DNA of 64,000 nucleotides. It comes from Ricinus communis. Lineage: Eukaryota; Streptophyta; Magnoliopsida; Malpighiales; Euphorbiaceae. The position numbers and the translations under genes are program-made. The notes below the pieces were generated by a model. It was not told the origin of the DNA, made no database searches, and saw only the letters and a program-made list of their open reading frames with translations. Below are positions 32,555 through 43,513 of this stretch, one piece after another (the stretch's first letter is position 1; each line of letters opens with the position of its first letter). The stretch covers positions 7,754,802-7,818,801 of the forward strand of contig NC_063258.1 of the NCBI RefSeq assembly GCF_019578655.1, written 5' to 3'.

Positions 32555-33644
32555 TGATGCAGTTCCACCATTGACATTGACGGAGGCTCAAGAGGAAGAC
32601 ATGTTTAGCATTCATTCAATCAGACCTATCACGAGGGCTCGTGCCAAAGCTATTGCTCAAGCCACTTTGAGCATTATCGCCAAGGCCTTTGCAAGGAATG
32701 GAGCGTCCTCAATTTCGATACCCACCTTCAAGATTTTATCATTGTCTACTTGGCATGAAGAGACTTCCTAAACTTAAACTTTCATCTTTGGGTTTGTATT
32801 GCTATTTGGTTTTATTTTTTATTTGTATTTATTTAGTTTGTTTTCCTTTATTAGAAATCTAGGTTTAAGGTTCCCATATATATAGGATATTGGTTTTGTT
32901 TTATGGCACGTTGAATTTTATACAAGGAATTTGAGAGAGTTTTAGACTCATCCCTTGTCTTAGACGCCGCCTCTCTTATTTTTGCCGACCCTATTCTTAA
33001 ACACTATCACCCCTTTAATCTACACTCTTGTTTCGAATTAAGTCCATCTCCATTAATAGTTTCGTCCCATTTTCATTTCAATGTGGCTGTCCTTTAATCT
33101 CCTAAATTGAGAAAGTGGGATCGTGTTTCATTTCCATCATTGTTCGTCCCCGAATTCATTGTAACGTGGTTGGCCTTCATCATCCGATTTATGTTAATGT
33201 GATTGTGTCCACTTTCCATCATCAAATTAGTGGAATTGTGTCCACCTCCTACCGACGTCATTTTGGCCTTTCTTCGTCCGAATTGTGATAGTGGGATTGT
33301 CCCCACTTTCCATCTTCAAATTAAGTGGAATCGTGTCCACCTCCTACTATGTCACTTTGGTCTTCATCATCTGAAATATGAAAGTGGGATTGTCCCCATT
33401 TTCAATCTTCATTAAGTGGATCCGTGATCAATCCCCTGCCGACGTCATTCTTAGCCTTCACTTGTCCATATTTGTATCACGTATTCATAACACAATTGAG
33501 AATTGTGCTGCCTCCTTTCCAAGGCTAAGGACGTGTCCTCTATCTCCTTCTATCAAGGCTGCCTTAGACGTCAACAAGAGAAGCCTTGCCACACGTCCTA
33601 CCTAGATCCGACTCAAGCAAGCCTTCTAAGGGGCTAACGCATCA
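32555..33644 (+). mobile_element. 5' LTR of F
   Basis: 1,090 bp, TGATGCAGTTCC...GGCTAACGCATCA. The first 215 bp are an open pol tail (PITRARAKAIAQATLSI). A TATA-like CCATATATATAGG lies near 32873. It contains four roughly 90-bp imperfect repeats, each beginning GTGGGAT(T/C)GT (33100-33480). Confidence 0.85.
33100..33480 (+). repeat. About 90-bp minisatellite in LTR F
   Basis: Repeated word AAGTGGGATTGTCCCCA / GTGGAATCGTGTCCACC at about 33111, 33194, 33288 and 33380, spaced 83-94 bp. The same array is in the 3' LTR at about 46225-46600. Confidence 0.7.
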
Positions 33645-33647
33645 ATT

Positions 33648-33659
33648 TGGTATCAACTT
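33648..33659 (+). promoter_or_regulatory. Primer-binding site of F, degenerate tRNA-iMet type
   Basis: TGGTATCAACTT, three bases after the LTR end; the first eight bases match the Met PBS and the last four do not. Either mutated or a different primer. Confidence 0.6.
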
Positions 33660-34388
33660 CTAGGGGTACGACGTGTTCATCATTCTTCTGTTTTAATTTC
33701 TCCCATTATATTTCTAACCCTCACATGTGTTTCCATTTCCTTTTTTTTTTAATACCAGTCCAGCCTTTCCAACCACAACCAAAAAAAATAAAAGAAAAAT
33801 AGCCCTTAGGTTCAGATATATTTCACACCGAGAATGTTATGCTTTGTTGTCACCTTATTTCCTTGTATGCAATACTACTATCTTGCTTTATCATATTATC
33901 TAGCATATTGACCTTTTGATTATTTTGTTGCATAATATATCTTGCATGAATATAAGTTCACGGTTGTTGTAATAAGCCTACAATCATCTTCTAAAAATTG
34001 AGCAAGGTTGCATTCCACGAATACACTAAAATTTATGTTGTTACCTTGTTTTCTTACTTATCACCATCACTAGTGCAGTTGAAATTCAACACAAGAAAAA
34101 AAGAACGATCACAAAGATCGAAGATGTTGGCATACATCCATTTCATGCAACACAATCAATCAACGACTTTATTTTGCATTCATTATATGCTTTGATTTAA
34201 TCATGGGACAATATTGCGAGCTTGATTTGGCTTGAATAAGTTATTGCATACAAGTTCACTTCTCGCCTTCACCTCCCTCACGGATTATTTCACGTAGTCA
34301 CAGGGAGATTTTGTTACTTTGAGTGTGTTGGACTACATCTTATGCTTCTTGTAGTTGCTACTATTTTTGTTGTCATTAACCTCTTGTT
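33660..34388 (+). mobile_element. 5' leader of F
   Basis: No convincing gene. Contains T and A runs near 33740-33800. Short ORFs here are isolated. Confidence 0.55.
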
Positions 34389-35877
34389 ATGTCTATGCAT
34401 GAGGAGGAACTTGACGTGCAAGTGGCTGAATTGTTGGCGATGAAGGAACGCCTTGACAAGTCCGAGGCTGAGCGCATTGTTCTGGCTGAACGGTTGGCCA
34501 CTACGGAGCGCCAACTAGCTCACCTGACATGCCTTATGAAGGCTCAACATGGGCCTATTGGGGCGCCCCCTTCCTTAGTCCTAGACACTCCGTTAGCCGC
34601 TAGTGCCAGACAACAAGTTTTTCAACATTCCTGGCATGATAGAAGCAAGGGACTAGTGTCATCATCACACTAACAACATGTTCACCACAAGCAGTCTAAC
34701 AGGCTACAGTCTGTCATTGAGAGACCTGCTATCGATGACATTGATGATCGGTGGCAACCAAGATCCAACTCTAGAGACCTCGATGACAATGGTCATTACT
34801 CGGACCATGCGGACACCCCAAGAGGCGACCACCAATCACTTGAGCGACACATGTATAATCACTCTAACCCTGATACTCATTACTATGGGCGTCACTCTGT
34901 CCGCACCAACAATGCACGGCCTACCACACGGCCGGATAGAGGCCATACGCAGCCTGCACCGCAAGCTCCTTTTAGGCCCTATCTCTATTTACTTTCGGTG
35001 AATATGATGAGGAGGATATGCACTTAGCTAGCCAGGTAAACCCAGGTAACTACCACCCCCCGCTTGCTGAACCTATCGAGAACCAAGTTCATCTTGAGGG
35101 GTGGATTCCTCCTTACATCCCTACACATTTGTTCCATGATAATGTTAATGCTAATGCCTATGATAAGTATGAGAATGTGCAGCCTAGGCATAGGAGAGGC
35201 CATAATGGAGTTCGTGGGAATGCATATAACAATCACGGTGACCGCAACTTTAAGGAGAGACGCCAAGTTCAACCCAATCATAACTCTAGATGCGATATCA
35301 AGATAAAGATTGAAAACTTTATTGGTGAATATGATGCAACTATCTTTTTGGATTGGTTGCAGGCAACATAACATGCACTTCAGCATTGCTACTATTCTGA
35401 AGTGGAAAAGGTGGAGATTGCCACTTTGCACTTCCAAGGAGCCACAAGATCATGGTGGCATAGAGATGTGGCCAATAGAGCTCGCATGGGACGTGAGCCT
35501 ATTAGACAATGGCACCAACTTGTCTTCGTCATGACTCAAAAGTATGTGCCTCCAGAATATAAGAATGAGATGAGATTGAAGATAGCCTTAGCTCGACAAG
35601 GAACTCAAACACCTCTTGAATTCTTTGCACAACTAGAGGACTTGTATTTCAAGGCCAGCATAAGTGTCACACCGGCCACCATTGGGACCAAATTTCTCCA
35701 TGGTCTTCATGTTAATTTGAGGGAAGAAGTCAATGTGATGTCCATCAAGGACTTAACTGTGCTTGCACACGCCGCTCAAAAGGTCCACTTTAAACTTGTG
35801 CGCAAGAAGGTCTATCCTTGGCTCTCGGCTTCTTCAACAAAAAGGTATGATTCTAACCCTAGTCCTAAGTTTTCTAC
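34389..35877 (+). pseudogene. gag of F, capsid region, frameshifted
   Basis: 34389-34673 is an N-terminal helical segment (VAELLAMKERLDKSEAER, likely coiled coil). It continues in another frame to about 35000 with Arg/Asp/His-rich linker sequence, then 35018-35371 (linker ending DIKIKIENFIGEYDATIFLD). 35402-35877 has the capsid-like core: EKVEIATLHFQGATRSWWH, TQKYVPPEYKNEMRLKIALA, RQGTQTPLEFFAQLEDLY and FLHGLHVNLREEVNV. At least two frame breaks (near 34673 and 35371). The zinc knuckle follows in the amplified unit. Confidence 0.8.
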
Positions 35878-36057
35878 TAATTCTAATGCTAGTGTGTAGC
35901 CTAGGTCTCAAGCTCCTATATCTGGCCGGCCTACACGCCCCCCCGAGACTCCTAAACCGGCTGCAGCCCCATCTCAACCTCCATATGGCCCCCGTCAAGA
36001 CAAGACGAGCGATAGAGTATGCTATAAATATGGCGGGCGCAGTCATATTATGCGTGA

Positions 36058-36564
36058 TTGTCCAAATCTAGGAAGGTATTGTTCTCTCAACTTACAGGGT
36101 ATGAATCATTTGATGATGAAAAGGACAATGACGAGGATCCGAGACTTGTTTATGATGACCTTGATGATGAGGAGCCTTATACTTGTGGTCCCCCAGACTT
36201 GAATGAAGGAATGCCTCTTTCCCTTGTAGCTCGTCGTGCTTTGGTAGTGAAAGATGCTTTTGTAGGGGAACAGCGAGAGAATTTATTTCACACAAGGTGC
36301 CCTGTGTGTACTTCATCTTTAGGTGTGATAATAGATAGTGGTTCTTGCTGCAACATCTTGAATGAGAAAGTGGTGAGGGTCTTAAACTTACCTACTTCGC
36401 CACATCCTCAACCTTATAGCCTCCAATGGATTTCGGAAGGTAAAGGTAATGTGTTAATAAGGCAATGCCACATCATATTCTCTATTGGTACATATGCTGA
36501 TACCATTACTTGTTGTGATTATGGATGCTACTCACCTCCTTCTAGGTCGCCCTTGGCAATATGA
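36058..36564 (+). pseudogene. Protease domain of F, copy 1
   Basis: 168 codons, in the -1 frame relative to the upstream zinc knuckle. Acidic stretch GYESFDDEKDNDEDPRLVYD (about residues 14-33), then FHTRCPVCTSSLGVIIDSGS (about 77-96) with the catalytic Asp-Ser-Gly, and CHIIFSIGTYADTI. The frame is lost at TGTTGTGATTATGG, just before the ATHLLLGRPWQYD block, which lies in another frame. The first Met is not the true start. Confidence 0.8.
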
Positions 36565-36573
36565 TAAGAAGAC

Positions 36574-39409
36574 TGTAACACCCGGAATTTTTATATATTT
36601 AATAATGAGTTTTTATTTAAGTTAATTTTAGCTTCATTATTGTTGGGTTTAATTTGAAATGATTTAATGAAAAATTTAATATTAATCAAATAAATGAGTT
36701 ATTTTCTATACCCAATTAGTTTGAAATTTTAAGAAATTATTCAAGTAAATTATTTGAGAAATGATTATATTTTGGTTATTCAAAATTTTTCCAAATGCAT
36801 ATTTATATAAGTAAAATTATATATTGGAAAATTATGGTAGAATTGTAAAGGATGTTTTTATAAAAGAATTTTGAGAAATTGGAAATTTATTTTGGAATAA
36901 GGATTGAAAGTATAATTTTATTTTTATGGGGTTTTAATGGAAATTTGTGAGTTTGGTATTTTCGTAAATAAATATGTCGGTCAGGGGTATTTTTGTAATT
37001 GTGTATTTTCAGTAATTCTAATTTGCCCAAATTAAATATTTAAGGGCTTAATTGAAAGGCTAAAACGAAGTTTGGGGGTCAAATTGGAATTCTGTGGGGT
37101 GAAATTATAAGTAATTAAGAAAGTTGAGGGACCAAATTGTAATAAGGAAAAGTTCAGGGGTCAAATGTCGATATTGAAGGGAAAGAAATCGGGGAAGAAG
37201 AAAGGAGGAGAGAGAGAGAGAGTCGGAAGAGAGAGAAGGACGCTGCAGGCATGGGACACGGCCGAGGGCGGAGGCCCACGCGCAGCCAAGCGAGCCAAGC
37301 ACAGCGGGCGGAAGCCTCAGCATGTTCCGACCGCTTCACGCTTGTTGGCCGGTGAGTTGGGTGGCGATCGGCTCCTCCCAAGGGCTTTATTGAGCGGGGC
37401 GACGCCTCAGTGGCGGAGACTAAGATCCGCTGAGAGAGAAAGTAGGGCAGCCGCGTTTTTCAGCTTTTCCGCGAGATCCGGCGGAGGATGGACGATCGGA
37501 GGACGTATCCCGACTCTCCTCCTCAAGCTTCGCGATGGCACCGATTTTGTGGCGACGGGCTTCGCTGGTAAATCGATCACGAGATCGTCCGCAAATCTCT
37601 CCGGATGATCGGGTGTCGGATCGGAAAATCGGAAGTAGGGATCATCATCGGCCGTTGTGAGTCCGATGGTGTGTTTGGATCGCGATCGACCAAATACAGC
37701 CGTATTTGGAGCCGGAAGTAGTCGACCGAGCGATCGAGCGCCTCTCGGTAATTATCTTTAGCCCGTTAATTTTAGAAATTCTTGGTTTAATTGTGTCTAT
37801 TAGATTATTTTGAGTATTTGATGATTTTATGAGTCAAAATAATTGTCTGTCAGTCCTGCCCGCCTTTGTGTTTTGTCTGTATGGCGAGGGCTTGAAATAG
37901 TGAAGTTTGGGGACCCAACTCCGTTGTTTTAATTGTTGGATATTTGGAGTGTTTTTCCGGCAGTCCGGACCCGCTTTACGGGGGGTAATGTTCGTGTTGT
38001 AGGGGAGGTTCACTGAATTTCGTAGTTCCCGAGTCGAGATTCTTAGACAAATTCCCTAGGAGTCTAGACCTAGGATTAATGATGGATTGTCTCACAGATT
38101 GATAAATTGTTTTCCGTGATTAGATGATCTGTCTGTTCGCTCGCTCCTACCGAGGCACCGGAGCGAGCTAGACGCCGCCAATCACAGTCGCGGAGTTAAA
38201 GTCATTTAATCATTGCACTATTGCTAAGTCTGATTTAATATGCTATTTTGAAAGTTTATGCATAATATGGTTATTAGTATCGCAACGTAAATGATTTCAC
38301 TGGACTATTAATTATTGAAAATAATATAAATATTATTATTAGTAATGTTATAATAATTCCAAATATCATCAGTTTTCCACCTGAGCTGCCTGATGTTTTA
38401 CTCTTAATTGTTAATCATTAATTTGATATGGTTGAATGACTTCATTATACAATGATATTTATTAAATGGATGATTGCGATTTGGGAAATGTGGCTTGTAG
38501 AACATGCCGCCTGATGGGTTACATCAGGACCACGTGCGCACCGGTAATGATCATGGATATAAGGTTATTATGAATTTGTCTGCCCTGATCGAGCTTGCTC
38601 TCTGGGTTGAGTTCAGTTGATTGCCGGAGTTAAGGTCCCTGATCGAGCTTGCTCTCTGGGCGCCGGCTTATTTGGAATTCAAGTGTTCAGGCTGGAGGTA
38701 AGGACCGATCGAGCTTGCTCTCGGGCGCTTGACTGTTGGATTAAGAGAGCCGAAAGGCTATTAGAATTTGGGGTTAGGGTTCTACTGAGCCACTCGTCCC
38801 GTAAAAGTAAAAATATACTTTTATTTATTCATTTATTTATTTATTATGGTATGATTATAATATGGATTGTATTTACGTGCATGACTAATATTTTCTGTGA
38901 AGAAAGTAATAGAGTATGATTATAGTATGATTGGTATTTATGTGCATGATTTGATATACTGATTTGAATAATCTATGTTTTCTGAGAAGAAGCAATAGTC
39001 CCTAGATTATTTGATTTTAACTCACTCTTAGACCCATACCTCATTTTTATCGTTTTTTCGCATTCGCTGATCATAGTTCACTCACTTTTATTCAAGAATC
39101 CGACTCCTTCATCATCGGGTGATGTATTTGATTTGGTATGTAAATTGGTAAATCTTAGATTCTCCGCAATAGTAATAGTAGATGTATCAGTTGTAAATTT
39201 TTTGAGTTTCAGGTCTCGCCTAGTTTTTTCTGGCAGACCGAAGTATTTATGTAGAGTGTAACTATTAAGATAAATTTTGGCTTTAATAATATTAATTTGA
39301 GTTGAGATTTGTTTAAATCAGTGAGTGTCAGGCTTACTACGGGTTTCGGTGGCCTTAAGCCTACCCATTCCCTAGTGCCGGTCACGGGCCCACGGGTGGG
39401 GTCGTGACA
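36574..39409 (+). mobile_element. Solo LTR, Tekay/Del-type
   Basis: 2,836 bp, TGTAACACCCGGAA...GGGGTCGTGACA, flanked by perfect AAGAC repeats (36569-36573 and 39410-39414). Units 2-4 show the empty site as GATAAGAAGACCGTGCA, proving the insertion. Size and ends fit a Tekay/Del chromovirus LTR. It includes a G+C-rich block (about 37180-37750) and three GATCGAGCTTGCTCTC repeats (about 38588, 38640, 38706). ORFs inside have no recognisable domain and are taken as chance. Confidence 0.9.
38586..38728 (+). repeat. Short triplicated motif in the Tekay-type LTR
   Basis: CTGATCGAGCTTGCTCTC occurs three times within about 140 bp, each copy containing the near-palindrome GAGCTTGCTC. Confidence 0.65.
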
Positions 39410-39768
39410 AAGACCGTGCATGATGGGTTCGTTAACACATACACCTTCCAACACAAGGGGTGTAGGGTAACTCTTCTTCCCATGACACCACAGGAAATAA
39501 TCCATGACCATGTGGAAAGAGACCGCATCAAAGTCTTGGAGCAGACAAAAGAGACAATTAAACCCATGGCAACTACTGGGCTCCAGCATTCGCCTAATCT
39601 CAAAGCGTCAATCAAGGCGGAACACTCTTCAGGTCCAGCCACCTTGCGGGTTGTTCCCACCCCCCATAAGGCCCCTATAACCAATGAAGAGATTTGGGAA
39701 AGGCCTCAGCGAAAGCAGGTCCCAATGCGACAGACCGACATTAATCGACAAAGCATGCCAGCCTTCCT

Positions 39769-40826
39769 AGTTTTCTACTAATTCTAATGCTAGTGTGTAG
39801 CCTAGGTCTCAAGCTCCTATATCCGCCGCCTACACGCCCCCCCGAGACTTCTAAACCGGCAAAGAGTTTCCATCTCAACCTCCATATGGCCCCCTTCAAG
39901 ACAAGACGAGCGATAGAGTATGCTATAAATGTGGCGGGCGCGGTCATATTATGCGTGATTGTCCAAATATAGGAAGGTATTGTTCGCTCAACCTACGGGG
40001 TATGAATCATTTGATGATGAAGAGGACAATGACGAGAATCCAAGACTTGTTTATGATGACCTTGATGATGAGGAGCCTTATATTTGTGGTCCCCCAGACT
40101 TGAATGAAGGAATGCCTCTTTCCCTTGTAGCTCGCCGTGCTTTGATAGTGAAAGATGCTTCTGTAGGGGAACAACGAGAGAATTTATTTCACACAAGGTG
40201 CCTTGTGTGTACTTCATCTTTGGGTGTGATAATAGATAGTGGTTCTTGCTGCAACATCTTGAATGAGAAAGTGGTGAGGGTCTTAAACTTACCTATTTCG
40301 CCACATCCTCAACCTTATAGCCTCCAATGGATTTCGGAAGGTAAAGGTAATGTGGTAATAAGGCAATGCCACATCATATTCTCTATTGGTACATATGCTG
40401 ATACCATTACTTGTTGTGATTATGGATGCTACTCACCTCCTTCTAGGTCGCCCTTGGCAATATGATAAGAAGACCGTGCATGATGGGTTCTTTAACACAT
40501 ACACCTTCCAACACAAGGGGTGTAGGGTAACTCTTCTCCCCATGACACCACAGGAAATAATCCATGACCATTTGGAAGGAGACTGCATCAAAGTCTTGGA
40601 GCAGACAAAAGAGACAATTAAGCCCATGGCAACTACTGGGCTCCAGTATTCGCCTAATCTCAAAGCGTCAACCAAGGCGGAACACTCTTCAGGTCCAGCC
40701 ACCTTGCGGGTTGTTCCCACCCCCCATGAGGCCCCTTTAACCAATGAAGAAATCGGGGGAAAGGCCTGAAAGCAGCAGGTCCCAATGCAGCACACCGGAC
40801 ACAGGGACAAAGCACAGCAGCTTCCT
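39769..40826 (+). repeat. Amplified gag-pro unit 2
   Basis: 1,058 bp from AGTTTTCTACTAATTC. Zinc knuckle CYKCGGRGHIMRDC (intact C-x2-C-x4-H-x4-C) at about 39929-39961. Protease ORF 39959-40465 with IIDSGS; post-protease ORF 40386-40769 with DATHLLLGRPWQYDKK. It has the same two frame changes as the other units. Confidence 0.9.
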
Positions 40827-41883
40827 AGTTTTCTACTAATTCTAATGCTAATGTGTAGCCTAGGTCTCAAGCTCCTATATCTGGCCGGCCTACACGCCCC
40901 CTGAGACTCCTAAACCGGCTGCAGCCCCATCTCAACCTCCATATGGCCCCCGTCAAGACAAGACGAGCGATAGAGTATGCTATAAATGTGGCGGGAACGG
41001 TCATATTATGCGTGATTGTCCAAATCTAGGAAGGTATTGTTCGCTCAACCTACGGGGTATGAATCATTTGATGATGAAGAGGACAATGACGAGGATCCGA
41101 GACTTGTTTATGATGACCTTGATGATGAGGAGCCTTATACTTGTGGTCCCCCAGACTTGAATGAAGGAATGCCTCTTTCCCTTGTAGCTCGCCGTGCTTT
41201 GATAGTGAAAGATGCTTCTGTAGGGGAACAGCGAGAGAATTTATTTCACACAAGGTGCCTTGTGTGTACTACATCTTTGGGTGTGATAATAGATAGTGGT
41301 TCTTGCTGCAACATCTTGAATGAGAAAGTGGTGAGGGTCTTAAACTTTCCTACTTCGCCACATCCTCAACCTTATAGCCTCCAATGGATTTCGGAAGGTA
41401 AAGGTAATGTGGTAATAAGGCAATGCCACATCATATTCTCTATTGGTACATACGCTGATACCATTACTTGTTGTGATTATGGATGCTACTCACCTCCTTC
41501 TAGGTCGCCCTTGGCAATATGATAAGAAGACCGTGCATGATGGGTTCTTTAACACATACACCTTCCAACACAAGGGGTGTAGGGTAACTCTTCTCCCCAT
41601 GACACCACAGGAAATAATCCATGACCAAGTGGAAAGAGACCGCATCAAAGTCATAGAGGAGACAAAAGAGGCAATTAAGCCCATGGCAACTACTGCGCTC
41701 CAGCATTCGCCTAATCTCAAAGCGTCAACCAAGGCGGAACACTCTTCAGGTCCAGCCACCTTGCGGGTTGTTCCGACCCCCCATGAGGCCCCTTTAACCA
41801 ATGATGAAATCGGGGGAAAGGCCTGAAAGCAGCAAGTCCCAATGCAGCACACCGGACACTGGGACAAAGCACAGTAGCTTCCT
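40827..41883 (+). repeat. Amplified gag-pro unit 3
   Basis: 1,057 bp, nearly identical to unit 4. Zinc knuckle CYKCGGNGHIMRDC. Protease ORF 41016-41522 (IIDSGS), post-protease ORF 41443-41826. Confidence 0.9.
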
Positions 41884-42941
41884 AGTTTTCTACTAATTCT
41901 AATGCTAGTGTGTAGCCTAGGTGTCAAGCTCCTATATCTGGTAGGCCTACACGCAGCCCGAGACTCCTAAACCGGCTGCAGCCCCATCAAAACCTCCATA
42001 TAGCCCCCGTCAAGACAAGACGAGCGATAGAGGATGCTATAAATGTGGCGGGCGCGGTCATATTATGCGTGATTGTCCAAATCTAGGAAGGTATTGTTCT
42101 CTCAACCTACGGGGTATGAATCATTTGATGATGAAGAGGACAATGACGAGGATCCGAGACTTGTTTATGATGACCTTGATGATGAGGAGCCTTATACTTG
42201 TGGTCCCCCAGACTTGAATGAAGGAATGCCTCTTTCCCTTGTAGCTCGCTGTGCTTTGATAGTGAAAGATGCTTCTGTAGGGGAACAGCGAGAGAATTTA
42301 TTTCACACAAGGTGCATTGTATGTACGTCATCTTTGGGTGTGATAATAGATAGTGGTTCTTGCTGCAACATCTTGAATGAGAAAGTGGTGAGGGTCTTAA
42401 ACTTACCTACTTCACCACATCCTCAACCTTATAGCCTCCAATGGATTTCGGAAGGTAAAGGTAATGTGGTAATAAGGCAATGCCACATCATATTCTCTAT
42501 TGGTACATATGCTGATACCATTACTTGTTGTGATTATGGATGCTACTCACCTCCTTCTAGGTCGCCCTTGGCAATACGATAAGAAGACCGTACATGATGG
42601 GTTCTTTAACACATACACCTTCCAACACAAGGGGTGTAGGGTAACTCTTCTCCCCATGACACCACAGGAAATAATCCATGACCATGTGGAAAGAGACCGC
42701 ATCAAAGTCATAGAGGAGACAAAAGAGACAATTAAGCCCATGGCAACTACTGCGCTCCAGCATTCGCCTAATCTCAAAGCGTCAACCAAGGCGGAACACT
42801 CTTCAGGTCCAGCCACCTTGCGGGTTGTTCCCACCCCCCATGACGCCCCTTTAACCAATGAAAAAATCGGGGGAAAGGCCTGAAAGCAGTAGGTCCCAAT
42901 GCAGCACATCGGACATTGGGACAAAGCACAGTAGCTTTCTA
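41884..42941 (+). repeat. Amplified gag-pro unit 4
   Basis: About 1,057 bp. Zinc knuckle CYKCGGRGHIMRDC; protease ORF 42073-42582 (IIDSGS); post-protease ORF 42500-42883. It ends at GCTTTCTAGGGCACC, where the single-copy pre-RT region starts; the CTTCCTAG/CTTTCTAG word at unit borders is possible microhomology for the amplification. Confidence 0.9.
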
Positions 42942-43513
42942 GGGCACCTGCAATCACTAAATTTGGATCCCAAATGCCTGCGGACCCTACGTCTACAATT
43001 TAGGGTCGTTGTGAGCGACAATTACTCATGGCACGTTCGAGAGATATCACTCCAATCGAGTTCACGGATGTTATGCCTGATGAGATTCCCGAAGGTCTTC
43101 CTCCACTTCGTGGGATCGAGCATCAGATTAATTTAATTCCTAGGGCTTCTTTGCCTAATCGTGCAGCCTAATGAGCAAGTTCGGAGGAGACTAAGGAGCT
43201 CCAGGGTCAAGTCACCGAGCTCTTAGAGAAGGGCTATATACGAGAGAGTTTAAGTCCTTGTGGCGTGCCGGTAATTTTAGTGCCAAAGAAGGAGGGTACA
43301 TGGAGAATGTGCATGGGCTGTAGGGCCATTAATCAAATAACGGTAAATTACCCTCATCCAATTCCTCGCCTAGACGACATGCTCAATGAGTTTTATGGAG
43401 CCATCCTCTTTTCCAAGATCGATCTTAGGAGCGGCTACCATTAAATCCACATAAAGGAAGGCAGTGAATGGAAGACGGCCTTCAAAACAAAGTATGGCCT
43501 TTATGAATGGCTT
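42942..43513 (+). pseudogene. Pre-RT linker and RT fingers (F), with stops
   Basis: 43080-43140 encodes [18 protein letters not shown]. Two stops replace part of the next stretch near 43168-43173. Then TELLEKGYIRESLSPCGVPV (about 43215-43275), ILVPKKEGTWRMC and [19 protein letters not shown] (about 43330-43385), and KIDLRSGYH followed by a stop in place of Q at 43443. Domain order is correct for gypsy Pol. Confidence 0.85.

Larger units (their letters stand above)
35878..39768 (+). repeat. Amplified gag-pro unit 1, split by a solo LTR
   Basis: Runs 35878-36573 and 39410-39768, about 1,050 bp without the insertion. The zinc knuckle is CYKYGGRSHIMRDC (C-x2-C damaged: the second Cys is Tyr). 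The protease ORF at 36058-36564 contains IIDSGSCCNILNE. After the LTR insertion, ORF 39404-39781 resumes with the post-protease TVHDGFVNTYTFQHKGCRVT region. It is the most diverged of the four units. Confidence 0.85.

Noticed and set aside
35024..35437. 137-codon minus-strand ORF as a separate gene
   Set aside because: Antisense shadow of the gag reading frame of F.
37165..37608. 147-codon ORF in a G+C-rich block as a host gene
   Set aside because: It lies wholly inside the Tekay-type solo LTR, overlaps equally long frames on the other strand and shows only low-complexity Arg/Gly-rich sequence. Chance ORF in a G+C-rich LTR.
39959..42941. Tandem 1-kb repeats as a CRISPR array or satellite
   Set aside because: Each unit is clearly a piece of gypsy gag-pro, with no short repeat/spacer pattern.
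40433..42957. Repeated minus-strand ORFs of 136-145 codons in the F units
   Set aside because: Antisense shadows of the post-protease coding region; they recur only because the unit is duplicated.
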